From assembly GCF_020740795.1 (NCBI RefSeq), contig NC_067285.1:21534241-21598240 (forward strand): 64,000 nucleotides of DNA, given 5' to 3'. This DNA comes from Apus apus (lineage: Eukaryota; Chordata; Aves; Apodiformes; Apodidae). A model generated the notes under the pieces. It was given only the letters and a program-made list of their open reading frames with translations. It had not been told where the DNA came from and searched no databases. Position 1 is the stretch's first letter. Every line of letters begins with the position of its first letter. A program made the translations under genes and the position numbers. Positions 53,301 to 64,000 of the stretch are shown here, one piece after another.

Positions 53301-56300
53301 TGGCCTCCCCCCAGTTCTTTTCGCTTTCAATGTGGTCTTGTATATCTCCGCATTTGTTACCCTGACGTTATTCTCAGTGTAATTTCACTGCTGCAAAATT
53401 ATTATGGGATCCAGATAGAGTTGTATAATTCTAGGTGGGGAAATAACAGGTATAAGAAAGTCTTGTAAACACAGATTCCCTTAGGGTTTTAATACTGATA
53501 GTAAGCTTGTGGGGATAGTAGCTCTGGAGGAGGAGGAGGAAAAAACAGCAAACAAGAGAATAATAGAATGGGTTTGGGTTGGAAGGGAGCTTGAGGATCA
53601 TCTAATTCCACCCCCCTGCATGGTCAGGGACACTTCCCACTAGACTAGGTTGCTCAAAACCGCATACAACCCGGCCTTGAGCACTTCCAGGGAGGAGGCA
53701 CCCACAGCTTCCTTAAGCAGCCTGTGCCAGTGTCTCACCACGCTCACAGTAAATAATTTCTTCCTAATATCTAATCTGAATCTACCCTTTTTCAGCTTAA
53801 AACTGTTACCCCTTGTCCTATCGCTACATGTCCTTATAAAAAGTCCCTCCCCAGCTTTCCTGTAGTCCTCTTCAGATACTGGAAGTCTGCTATGAGGTCT
53901 CCCTGGAGCCTTCTCTTCTCCAGGCTGAACAACCCTGGCTCTCTCAGCCTGTCTTCATAGGAGAGGTGCTCCAGCTGGATCATCTCCATGGCCTTCCTCT
54001 GGTCTCATGCCAACAGTTCCATGTCCCTCTTGTGTTGAGAGCTCCGGAACTGGACACAGTACTCCAGGTGGGGTCTCATAAGAGTGGAGTTGAGGGGAAG
54101 AATCACCTCCCTTGACCTGCTGGCCATGCTTCTTTTGATGCATCCCAGGACGCTGTTGGCTTTGTGGGCTGCAAGCACACATTGCCAGCTTCTCATCAAC
54201 TAGCATCTCCGAGTCCTTCTCCTTAAGGCTGTTCTCAATCCATTCTCTGCCCAGTCTGTATTTCTGCTTGGGCTTGTCCCAGCCCATGTGCAGGACCTTG
54301 CACTTGGTTTTGTTGAACTCCATGTGGTTGGCATTGGCCCACCTCTCAAGCCTGTCAAGGTCCCTCTGGATGTCATCTCTTCCGTCCAGCATGTTGACCA
54401 CACTATACATCTTGGTGTTGTTGGCAAACTTGCTGAGGGTGCACTCAGTCCCACTGTCCAGGTTGCTGGCAAAGATTTTAAACAGCACTGGTCCCAGTAC
54501 TGCCCCTTGAAGAGTGCCACTCGTCACTGATCTCCGGATCAATGGACGTGAAGCCAATGACCACAACTACTTGAGTGTGACCATCCAGCCAATTCCTTAT
54601 CCACTGAGTCATCCATCTAGTCCATAGTCCATGTATTTCCAGTTTAGAGACAAGGATGTCATGTAGGACTGCGTCAAACACTTTACACAAGTCCAGGTAG
54701 ATTACATAATTTACTTTTCACTTATCCACTAACTCTGTAACCCCATTGTAGAAGGCCATCAAATTTGTCAGGCAGGATTTGTCCCCAGCAAAGCCATGTT
54801 GACTGTCACTTACAGTTTCCAGGGCAATCTGTTTTGTGATCTTGCTGGGCACAGAGTTGAGACTGAATAACCTGTAGTTCCCTAGGTCTTAATCAGAAGC
54901 AGACTTGTTCCTAAATTTTAAAAAGACATTTAGTCGATAACTTTCCATCCTTAGAGTTCAGCACTCTTTACAGACAGTAAGAAAGGTAATATGCAAATTT
55001 AGCAGGTGAATCTTTTTATTAACAGAAAATTATAACCAAATAACCCTTATAGTTCTTTTTTGTTTGCTTTGTCCTATGTGGGAAAATCAATGTACTAGCA
55101 ACTCTAACTTAATTTTGATTTGTTCTTTGGAGCGTTTTGCATTATTGGTTGCTTAATTCTCTCTAGGGCTGTGTTTTCAGCTATAAAATCAAAGTGTGTA
55201 TGTATGTGTTTGTGTTTATAAATTTTTTTGAATTTTTGTTTTCATTCTTGTGTAGTAAGAACATCATCCTGCTGTACAAACCCTAGTGGAGAAAGCTGTA
55301 TTTGCAGTTTTTCCTGTGGCTAACTTTGCCTGAAATACCTGATGATTGCATTAGAGTGCCCTGTCCTTCCTGATTTTCTAAATCAGTTTAGCTGCACTTG
55401 ACAGTCTGTTGTGAGTATGTGGACATTTTAAACATAGAAAAACACTGAGAGAAAACAACAAAAGGAGTCCTCAAGTGCAGATGCTCCTTCCAGTCGTCTT
55501 TTCTGAGCAAGCTTGGTTAACAGTCAATCATCAGCAGCATTTTTAGCATACTTTCTCCATCACTCGATCCCTATTCTAGTCTTACCTAGCCTTTTTGGTC
55601 TGTCACAGCATGTGAAAAACTAGCACAGATAAATTCCACCAAAGGCTTTTTAATCCAGACTCTACTGTTCTCCATTTGTTGTTGCAGCTGGCTTTGTGAA
55701 TGCAGAGGTGTTTTGCAGGGAACTGGTTTGGAGTGGGTAGTATCTGAGAAGGAAGTAGCTGAAACTTTATTCTGACTTGGTACAGCAGGTGTTCCAGTGT
55801 AAAGGAATTGCTTGTTTTCTTAAGAGTGACACTACTTGGATAGTTGAGGAACCAGGAAAATGTGTCTTCTCATCAGTTTCCTTAATCTGTAAAATAAACT
55901 ACTTTTTAGCAACACTGTGATTTGCTTGTTTTTTACAAAGGATGTTGTGGGTTTTTTCCCTATGGTGTAAGATGGCATGGAATTATTAATCTGAAGCAGA
56001 GGAATGCTGTTTGAAGACAACTGGAAGTCAGTATTTGAATGTTGCACTGTGTCTTCAGCTTTTCAGATGCTTCATTCTTCATGTAGTCAAGCTAGATCAG
56101 GACTGGATGCGAGGCGGCTGCTCCCTGTGTCTGTTCCTCTGTCAGGGTCTGGCATTGCAGAGTCTTGGTTCAGTCTTGAGGTCCCTACCCCTTGGCTTGC
56201 CAGTTTGGTTTCTTCGCTTGTATCTGGAGCAAGGAAGTTGGTTCTTGGTGCATAGTCAGTACTTGGCATGTCTGCTGGGCTGCCGTAAGAGCACCCACTA

Positions 56301-59300
56301 GCTCCAGTTGTGCTGAAGCAATCGGTGATGTGTGTGTGTGTCCACTGTCAACACCACTTAGACCACCTACATGGCTTGAAAAGACTCTACAACCCAGAGA
56401 GTGATGATTTTTTTGAAGGGAAATAAGTTCCTACTTGTAAGCATCAGAATACAGGCCTGAAAAGAAGTCACACTGAGGGAGGTTTATCTTCATTATCTAA
56501 TGTGCTTTATTAAATAGTCTGCTCTCAGTATATGTCTAGCTAATCTTTCCTTTACTACATGGCATGGCTTCATAGCTGCTCCAGCAGTTCACCTGTGAGC
56601 CTTTATAACCAAAGTTTCTCATGCTGTTCAATTTAGTTTTAACTCTTTTTTTCCCAAATCTTCTCTCCCTTACCTTGGGCCTATTTGGGCATGGGTGTTT
56701 AAAGATGAATACTACTTCTATTAAGTGCTTGTATGTTTTTTCTCTCTCTTCTCTATGCTTAAAAATATATTGACTCTTTCACTTGCTTTTTTGATGTATT
56801 TAGTCTCCTTCTGGAGCTTGTTGGTTGTGGTTCAGTACTTCCTATGTTCCAAGTAAAGTCTTCATATGTTCCAGGTCTTACAGGCACAGACTAGAGTGGC
56901 TGTAATACCTCTTCTACTCAGATAGAAAACTGTTCCTTTAACTCTTTGAAAACATAGCCATCTCATTTGTGAGTGCATCGTGAAGCTTACATTTAACTGT
57001 GCTTAATGTGATTTGCTCTCAAGATTGGAATCCCAAGACTATTTAAAATTCTCTTAATATTCCACCATGTACATGTATTTTGTACTATTACGTTATAGAT
57101 GTGTGGGGTCTTTTAGTACAATGTTGCCTGAAGTCTGGGAAATTATACGGCACACACATTAGCTACCCAACTAAAAAGTCTGTGCTTGAAAGCCACAAAC
57201 CAGTAAGCAGACAGAAATGTACCCTTGCTGCTTATATAGACTGCAAGTATATTACTTAAACATTTCTGAAGATAATCCCTTTCTGATGATTTCATAGAGC
57301 TGGGACCTACCTGGGCAAAATGTTAACGTGACAGAAAGCCAGCTGCTGGTGATGTGTCTGTAACCCATTGAATCAGTTCTGACTCTTAACTGAATGCCTC
57401 TTTTTAAAGGGAACTAAAGTTAATGAGTCTTGTGGTCAGAGCTTTCAATGAGAAATGCTTCTGAAGGAAGATAAAATATCTTAATTTTAGACTTTTGCAA
57501 CATGCTTCTGTTACACATTATGCGTCTTATCCTCAGTTCAGGGATAAATTTTATTAAAAAAAAAAAAGACACAACAAAAAACATGTTGCTTTCTATAGGA
57601 TGTTGATTATGCAGTAAAATGGAAGAAGAACAAGTAAAGAGGTATAAGTAATGACCTAAGTATCTTGGATCCCATTTATTTTAACTTAACATACATTTTT
57701 AATTAAAAAGCTAATGTTTCATTTTGCAGTGTTCACATTGGGAAACTTTTTTTAAAGTACATTCAGAGCATTAATCTTTGAGTATTTACAGAGTTCAAGA
57801 CAAAGGTCATGTTTTCTAATGTTTGCTTGAGAGTTTGAGACCTGAAGGTATGTATTTCTCTGGCACGTACTTCTTAAGGACATCAACTCAGAATAAAATT
57901 CTAGAAAGGAAAAAAAGAACAGAAGCTACAGCAGAATTTTAGAAGGAAGTGCACAAAAACTAGAAAATAGTAAGAAGCCAAATATTTTTAAGAGTTTTTA
58001 TTTAGGTACGTTACGGTTAAAGGTAATGCTTGCTGTGCTTCCCCATATTTCATAGTTCTCAGCACTTTTTAGTTTAAAGGGGTATCAAAGAGAGAATAAA
58101 TCACTGACGAAACATTTTACTAATAGTCACTTAAATAAAACAAGCAAAAACACTTGAAGTGCATTGTACAGTAAGAGATTTATCTTTCTACTTGGCAAAT
58201 AATGTAAAAAGCAATGTAGTATTTACCGTTTTTTAAATGATATCTGTGAAACAGGTTTTATAACACCTTGCATGACCTCCTTCACTGGTGAAGATTGCAC
58301 TCCGTGTATGTCCTCTTAGTTTTACTGTTCTTCTCAGTTTAACTTTTGATATCAGAAGTGCTTCACCTAATTTTCTTTATCTCCTTGTTCTGTGTATAAT
58401 TGTATTCCTTTGTTCAGCTCTGTTACATTTTGGACTGAAGCCGGCAGGAAAGGTGAGGGGGAAATGTGAGATGGGGAATCAGAGCTATAGAACCATCTCT
58501 AAAAACATAATGCAGCCTAACATACCATTTTTCTTAAGGTGTATATATAACAAAAGCAAAATTTCCTGTCTTTGCGCTGTCTTGTATCTTGCTGTGAGAT
58601 TTGTTCACTTGCATTTGTATTTATTCACTTGTACATATAGTTTATTTTTAGAGATGTGTGTGAGATGAAAGTAACCCAATGGAAATAATATAATTAGCTA
58701 ACAAATACAATCAATGTTTGGCCCAGTTGTTTTATCTTTCACTTCTATTTAATAACTTTCATATTCTCATGGCCCCTATTTTTCAAGCAGTTTCTTCTCT
58801 ATTTGTTTATTGTGGAAACTCAGTTATTGTACTGAAGGGATAATAGCCCAGTTTGCACATGATCTATTTTTATGAATAATTGTTGGCTGCAACTTGTTAC
58901 AGCTTGCCTTATTCTAGGAAAGGTTAAGCAATGTAGCTACACATACATCACTATGTCAGTAAGCCCTGCTGGCACAGATCTTGTTTCCATTGGTTAAAAT
59001 GCACGCTTGTGTGCATAGCTTGTGTTGGCTGTTTTGGGGTTGGGGTTTTTGTTGTACTTGTTCTGGTAGGAATAATTATGTCTATGCTAAAGTTTTCACT
59101 GTTACAAAATGGCTATAAACCCCCCCCCCCTCCCGTAACTCACGTAAAACAGTAGCAAAAAGGTTAGGATAGTCCTCATGAAAGCTGCACGTTCTGTGGG
59201 GCAGTAAATAGATGAGACATGATTTATTCGGAATGGTTTACATTTGTTTGATACTGCTTCTTAGGTAGAAGGTGTAGATTAGGCAGCCTCTCAATATCCC

Positions 59301-62300
59301 TTCCTGACCTGTTTTTTGCTAGTCATTTAACCTGTGAGATTATTTGAGGTTGCTTATGCTTTTCCTGTGACCTTATTCTTCCAAGTCTTGGTGTTTCTTT
59401 TGTTCTGGTTGGGTCATCATGTCTGCTTCCCAAGAAGAAGCAGTGATTCTTGCTAGTATTGCTCCACAATTTAAACAGATCTTCTCCCTTGGATATATTT
59501 ATCTTGCAGATTTGTCAATTTTGTATCACATCTTTGTTTTCACTACTGAATAACGTTTTATACTAAATTTTTTGTCTTCTTTGCTGTCTTAACCTTTGCT
59601 TTCTGGTCAGAAGCTGTGATCCTTTCTCCTTTTCTTTGTAAGCAAACTTTTCCTTTTATTTTTCTTGCTCAAAATATATTATTCTAGAACCTGAGAGTAC
59701 CTGTTTTATTGATAATACCTTTTGATACAAGTAGGTATGCAATCCATCAACCCTGGATTTGTGTATCTAGAAATAAACTTTTTGAATGGATCTCTCTTTA
59801 GGACTGAAAGGGAGAGTATTCAGTGTCTAAGCACCTTGCTCACACTGTCCATTTGATTTTATGGGAAGCCTAAAGAGAAAAGACCCTCTGATGCTCTGAG
59901 TCAAATTCTAGATAAGTTTCTCACCTTAGCTACATAGGAGATTACTCCCTTGAAACTCAGGGCAGTTTAACTTAATTTTGTGTGCCAAGTTAGCTACCAT
60001 GGATTAACCTTCCCTTAAAGTATATTTGAAAAACTATACTCTAGTTTTCAGTTATTTTCTACTTTTTTTCCATGTCTCTTTCCCTTTATAGAAAATTCAG
60101 CATTTTAGAAAAGTGCATGGTCTCACAGAGAAAGTTACTGTTTTTTAGATTATTTTTCTCTACTAGGTTTTACTGCTTTCACCTTATTCTGAACATGTCT
60201 AAGCTCTGTGCTGTTAGATATGCAAGATAATTAGCCACCTGTCTTCTGCTGATGATTCCTAACAGAGTGCAGCTGATGAATCAGTTAATGAGTTCAATGC
60301 AAAGTCAGCCCTGTTACCTTATTAGTTCACTGTGTAAAACTTGCAGTCAGGCTGGCTGACTTGCACTGGACCTGCACTGGAGCAGATGAGGAGGGCTCAT
60401 GTTGTCTTCTCACTTGGAAGAAATGTTTTCTCAGGAGAGGTAATTTCAATTACACTTGTCAGAGTATTATTCTTGAGTGAGTTTAGTTTAGCTTGAAAGA
60501 GAACAGCCACATAGTGTAATGGAGAGATTGGGGGGTAAATGCAATGATTGTGCTACTCTGCTAGAACCATTGAGACCTAGTAACTGGTTGTGTGTCGCAG
60601 TCCACTGCACCAGTAAAGTAAAATACTCTTTAAGAGTGAGATGTACTAACAGAATAGTAAGGGGAATGCATTTGCCTTTGCTGCTTTTTTTGTCAATTTA
60701 GTCTGTTCAGCATTTCTAATCTAACCTTTATACCCAGCACTAAATCCTTGTAAAAAGCAATGCCAGGCTGCAGGCTTGCAGCTATTTGAAGAATGTGTAG
60801 GTGTATTACCTGGCTCTGAAGTATTTTTTGAGTTTTGTACATTGTAGAAGGTGTTTAGGTGTTCTTTCTTTTCCAGTATTGTGTAGTGAAATACTTTAAT
60901 AAAGTGCCTCTCTAGAAAAAGTGCAGTTAAACCCACAAGAAATACCTCTCCTTTCATTGCTCAAAGTAATTTCAAGTGTTAAAGTGCCTCAGTTTTCACC
61001 TTCTGTGGTATCTACTACTACTGCAGTAGCAGCAATGGTGTTTATGTTGCACTAATTAAAAAGAATGTGTTTTTTTTGGTGACTAATGAAAAATCGTTTT
61101 GTTTTTTTTGCTAACTTGATGAAATCTTTACACCTGTTCTGGTTGTCAAAAGTTGAAATGAAACTTTTCTGCCACGATTTTGATTGTCTGCTAGCTGTGG
61201 AGAATGGGGCACTCCACTTTTTCATCATTGTTCATTTTACAGTCTGCTGCTCTCACATTTGTGGATGGGATTATAGCACTGTAAAAGTCACTGGTGATGG
61301 AGAAACAAAACTGACAATAAAAGACTGACTGTATCTGGGAGATGGGAATGCTGCCTAATTAATCTGGTTTCACGGCAATAAAAAAAATTATAAATGTGGA
61401 TGTTTGAAAACTTTTCTTTCCATATTTATGTAATCCTTCCATTTGAGAGGTCGGCTTAGTATTGGGGGGGGATGTTGGCTGCTTTGCTGTGTGCATGCAC
61501 TTTCAAAGCCCTCTCCCTTCCTATCTGGTTCCCAGCTGTTGAGACTGGAGGGCATCTCTAGGCAGAGGGTGAGCAAGTGCTCACTGGCATCAGGGTTTAA
61601 GTTTTCCTTTGATATGTTGCCTGGAGGCTGGTGGGGAGGGAAAGCTGAGGGCCAAATTGGTTTATATTCTGGCTTCCAGTGGTGTTTTAGAAGCTGATTA
61701 GGAAGGTGATGAGACATAACATTGAATATCTGAAAGAGAATTAATAAGGCTCTTGGCAGCAGGGTTTGGAAGAGAGGGGAACCAAGGCTGCTAGATCAGG
61801 AGGTGATCTTAGTAAAGCAGTGAGGTGCTTGCAAATGAGACAGGTCTGGCATTTTCTAGAGTGTAATCTAGCTCAGAGTGAAGCAGAAACATAAGGCTCG
61901 CATAGTCTTCTGACAAGAAATCTTCATCTGCACTTTAAAGCAGTAAAAGGGGAGTTAATTTTCTATAAAGGTGATGGTTAAATGTGTTTGTATGAAGCTC
62001 TTGGCGTCTTCAGTTAAGATTCTTATGGGCTCAGTGTAGTCAGCCCAGTTGCTTCTGTAAAGAACTTGAAATATAAAGACATATACAAAAGGTGGTGGTG
62101 AGGGGAATAAAACAACAAACACTGTTTAAAATCTTGTAAATAGCTGAATACTGAATGTTACAAAAAACTTCAATTCTAAGGATCCTGGATAACCTTTACA
62201 TTAATGTCTTGTGCATATACACTGTAATAGTTCTTCTCTGTGTATTCACCTGGCATTCACAAGATATTGCTGCCATATTCCAACAGAAATATATTTGTTT

Positions 62301-63483
62301 ACCTTAAATCTCACTAAATGGCTTCAGTTTTCTCAGAAGACAAAGTTCAAGTCACTGATGTCAACGTTTGACTCAGGTCTGACAGCAATGCTCTCGATCC
62401 CCTTCCCCTCCCACCCAGGTAGGGAAGGAGAGAGAGAAAAAGAGAGAGACTTGGCTGGATTGAAAACTAACCTACACAGCTTTAATGAAACACTAATGAT
62501 ATAAGAAAATATATACAATTATATACAAATATGTTCGGGTATGTGCAAAATCCTCTTGCCTTCCCCCACCCCCAGCAACTCCCACAGCACTCCCCTGAGC
62601 TGGAACAGTCCTGAGAAATCCCAGAGCTGCTGCTGGAGAAGGTGGAGAGTGATGAGCGTCAGGAGAGCTCGAGCCTAAGGGTCGACGGTGATGGATGGAC
62701 GGAGTCCTCCCCGGACACCAGCCATGGATGGGAGAGAAGGGAAGAAGAAGAAGGAAGGAAGTTGTCTTCTGCGATCCCTGACCTTCCTCTGATCTTATGT
62801 AGATATATGGAATGGAATATCTCTGGCCAGTTTTGCTGTCTGTCTAACTCAGACTCCTACGGGGGGGTCATAGATCTCCCCGTAGTGTCTGAGCCGGCAG
62901 AGTGAAGGTGCGACCTTGAAGCCCCAGCAGTTAGAAAAACATTCCAGTGTCTTATCAGTTTTAGTTAGAACAGAGTGTTGCTAGTTAAAAGAAAGCTCAC
63001 TGAAGGAAAAAAAAATCAGTAAAAAGGAAAATTGGCTTCATCCTGGCTCAAACCAGGACAGATGTCTGCTAGGTGAATGTAGTTCTCCTGATGAAAGGAC
63101 TGTTTTTTGAGAATGTGTACCCATGTCCCAGGGTGCTGCAAACAAGCATAAAGTTGGCAGGCAATTCTTCAGAAAGCTTCTCTGCTGCTTTTTACTGTTT
63201 ATCAAAATTGGTCCTTGAACTTGGTGAAAAAAGAGAAAAAGTGGAAGAGCTCCCTGCTCCTATCTCTTTAGCCATTAATGAGTTTTATTCTCTGAATGGC
63301 AAATTGCATTTTGTTTCTTGTCTTGCTAGATGGGCTGGTGATCCCATTGGTGGAACTGTCTGCAAAACAGGTTGCATTTCACATTCCATTTGAGGTGGTG
63401 GAGAAAGTTTATCCTCCAGTGCCTGAGCAACTGCAGCTTCGAATCGCTTTCTGGAGTTTCCCAGAAAATGAGGAAGATATCAG
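38176..63483 (+). CDS. ZSWIM8: ZSWIM8, SWIM-zinc-finger substrate receptor of a cullin-RING E3 ligase (3' partial)
   Basis: Two coding exons are in view: 38176-38353 (59 codons plus one base) and 63330-63483, both with GT-AG sites and matching phases (1, then 2). The N-terminus [20 protein letters not shown] and the exon 2 block [20 protein letters not shown] match vertebrate ZSWIM8, which is nearly invariant here. The family recruits Elongin B/C and a cullin and marks Argonaute for degradation when a trigger RNA pairs extensively with its microRNA (target-directed microRNA decay). The SWIM finger and the rest of the protein lie beyond the window. The start is chosen because it matches the known N-terminus and has a good Kozak context (G at -3, G at +4). 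At the exon junction this gene reads [11 protein letters not shown], whereas the human form I recall has a glycine-rich insert. Intron 1 is about 25 kb. Confidence 0.95.
44630..44650 (+). repeat. CR1-like tail remnant
   Basis: GTGATTCTGTGATTCTATGA is the octamer tail that ends CR1 elements. No CR1 body precedes it, so this is either an extreme truncation or chance. Confidence 0.4.
49793..49896. repeat. AT-rich inverted repeat
   Basis: TTTCTAGACAC (49793-49803) and its exact complement GTGTCTAGAAA (49886-49896) flank an 82-base core almost wholly of TATA-type steps that can itself fold. It could be a cruciform-prone microsatellite or a small palindromic element; no coding content. Confidence 0.6.
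50829..51966 (-). mobile_element. CR1 LINE, antisense, with reverse transcriptase C-terminal part
   Basis: Starts on the plus strand with GAATCACAGAATGGTAGGGG and TTGGAAGTGACCTCTGGAG (the complement of the CR1 terminus) and runs into reverse-transcriptase coding. The minus-strand frame at 51526-51966 (146 codons) reads [32 protein letters not shown] and [10 protein letters not shown]. The catalytic box reads FPDD in place of the usual FADD. Further frames at 51254-51544 and 51003-51323 continue the product in other registers, so frameshifts have broken it. It is 5'-truncated and inactive. Confidence 0.93.
53565..54890 (-). mobile_element. CR1 LINE, antisense, with decayed reverse transcriptase
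   Basis: Plus-strand start TGGGTTTGGGTTGGAAGGGA marks the CR1 3' end. The minus-strand frame at 53955-54566 has [19 protein letters not shown], and the catalytic box reads FANN, which has lost both aspartates. Upstream coding continues to about 54890 (block AAAGCCATGTTGACTG on the plus strand). It is 5'-truncated, frameshifted and inactive, and differs from the copy at 50829, so the two are independent insertions. Confidence 0.92.
62359..63060 (-). mobile_element. Solo LTR of an avian endogenous retrovirus, antisense in ZSWIM8 intron 1
   Basis: On the minus strand the element begins TGTCCTGGTTTGAGCC (complement at 63045-63060), a terminus seen in many bird LTRs. It has an ATTAAA poly(A) signal (complement of 62481-62486) and ends about 120 bases later. 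GATGT occurs at 62357-62361 and again at 63061-63065, fitting a 5-base target duplication, but the left LTR edge then overlaps it by three bases, so that edge is uncertain. No gag, pol or env sequence adjoins it, so it is a solo LTR of about 700 bases. Confidence 0.65.
63330..63483 (+). CDS. ZSWIM8: ZSWIM8 exon 2
   Basis: Acceptor TCTTGCTAG, donor GTAATG at 63484. Reads [13 protein letters not shown], then [19 protein letters not shown] and [11 protein letters not shown]. The last codon is split (AG|), consistent with the arginine that follows in the family. Confidence 0.96.
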
Positions 63484-64000
63484 GTAATGCATACTATTTG
63501 TATTTCTTCAATGCTTAGGTAAAAGTTTTGTTCACTAGAGGAGAATAGTTGTCCATCTGATGTCCTGTATATTTGCTGCTTCTGCTGTTTTCAGGTGCAT
63601 TTTGTAATATGTGGATGGATTACTGTGGGTTATGGCATGATATGGGGTTTTACTTCAGGGTGAGCTGCCCTGCTTACATCTGAGGAAAACAATGTACATG
63701 TGGGTTCTGTGTGTAAATGATAGGAGAATAAATGCACACTTTAATTTGCCTGACAGTAACTAGTTTGTAGAGTTTTGTCCTTATGTTAATCTTGTACAGT
63801 ATTCTCTCCAGTTTGAATCTGTTGCTTGAGTCAGAGCTTTAACTGGGCTCCGAAAATGCCAGGGAGGGCTAGCTCAATGTGCTATGTAAGCCTGTTGTAG
63901 GAGAATCAGAATTTGCTGAGTACATCAGTGATGAGAGTAGATACAGACAGGGAGATGACTATATTTCTTATGTTTCCACATCAATTCTGTGAGTACCTAC
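63484..64000 (+). other. Start of ZSWIM8 intron 2
   Basis: Begins with donor GTAATG. No exon or repeat is recognised up to the window edge. Confidence 0.8.

Larger units (their letters stand above)
38354..63329 (+). other. ZSWIM8 intron 1 (about 25 kb)
   Basis: AT-rich intronic DNA. I find no further exon with both splice sites and family motifs. It contains a CR1 tail remnant near 44632, two long antisense CR1 copies (50829-51966, 53565-54890), a palindromic AT-rich stretch (49793-49896), an antisense LTR (62359-63060), and homopolymers (T14 at 44365, poly(C) near 59119, A12 at 57556). The rest shows nothing I can name. Confidence 0.85.

Noticed and set aside
54268..54530. Plus-strand open frames of 80 codons
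   Set aside because: They are antisense shadows of the CR1 reverse transcriptase on the minus strand.
58288..58668. 126-codon hydrophobic open frame in ZSWIM8 intron 1
   Set aside because: T-rich DNA gives Leu/Phe-rich translations; no recognisable topology or family.

Overview
The window is vertebrate nuclear DNA, almost certainly from a bird. Several 5'-truncated CR1 LINEs of the avian type end in ATTCTRTG tails or their complement, there is one LTR with the TGTCCTGGTTT terminus common in birds, and no SINE family is evident. Genes are split by GT-AG introns. A CpG island with ETS and YY1 motifs marks one promoter.

Layout, all genes on the + strand. (1) 1-3100: the end of CHCHD1 (MRPS37, a twin-CX9C mitochondrial small-ribosome protein). 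Only the last five bases of exon 1 are in view, followed by exons 2 and 3 and a poly(A) signal. (2) 3100-6600: intergenic, with nothing coding recognised. (3) 6650-22627: a complete 15-exon secreted mosaic protease: signal peptide, kringle, four SRCR domains, polybasic activation site and trypsin domain. The spliced frame closes exactly at 822 codons plus stop with a full catalytic triad. It has the architecture of neurotrypsin (PRSS12) but lies at a different locus. (4) 22628-36600: about 14 kb of intergenic DNA with simple repeats and a few AT-rich candidate regulatory stretches. (5) 36600-38353: CpG-island promoter, 5' UTR and first coding exon of ZSWIM8, the cullin-RING E3 substrate receptor of target-directed microRNA decay. 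(6) 38354-63329: a roughly 25 kb ZSWIM8 intron 1 with two long antisense CR1 copies and an antisense solo LTR 270 bp before exon 2. (7) 63330-63483: ZSWIM8 exon 2; the rest of the gene is outside the window.

Main result. In human, from memory, CHCHD1 and ZSWIM8 are neighbours on 10q22 with no protease between them, while PRSS12 is on 4q26. The two regions share many duplicated genes in similar order (USP54/USP53, MYOZ1/MYOZ2, SYNPO2L/SYNPO2, SEC24C/SEC24D, NDST2/NDST3, CAMK2G/CAMK2D). The protease here therefore looks like a second, intact neurotrypsin gene, the 2R duplicate of PRSS12, kept in this bird and apparently missing from the human locus. Its known relative cleaves agrin at synapses; the substrate of this copy cannot be read from sequence.

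The three genes are independent transcription units, not an operon. Possible translational control is visible in two leaders: an ATG-TGA start-stop element touches the ZSWIM8 start codon, and the protease leader has a start-stop element plus a short upstream frame overlapping its start.
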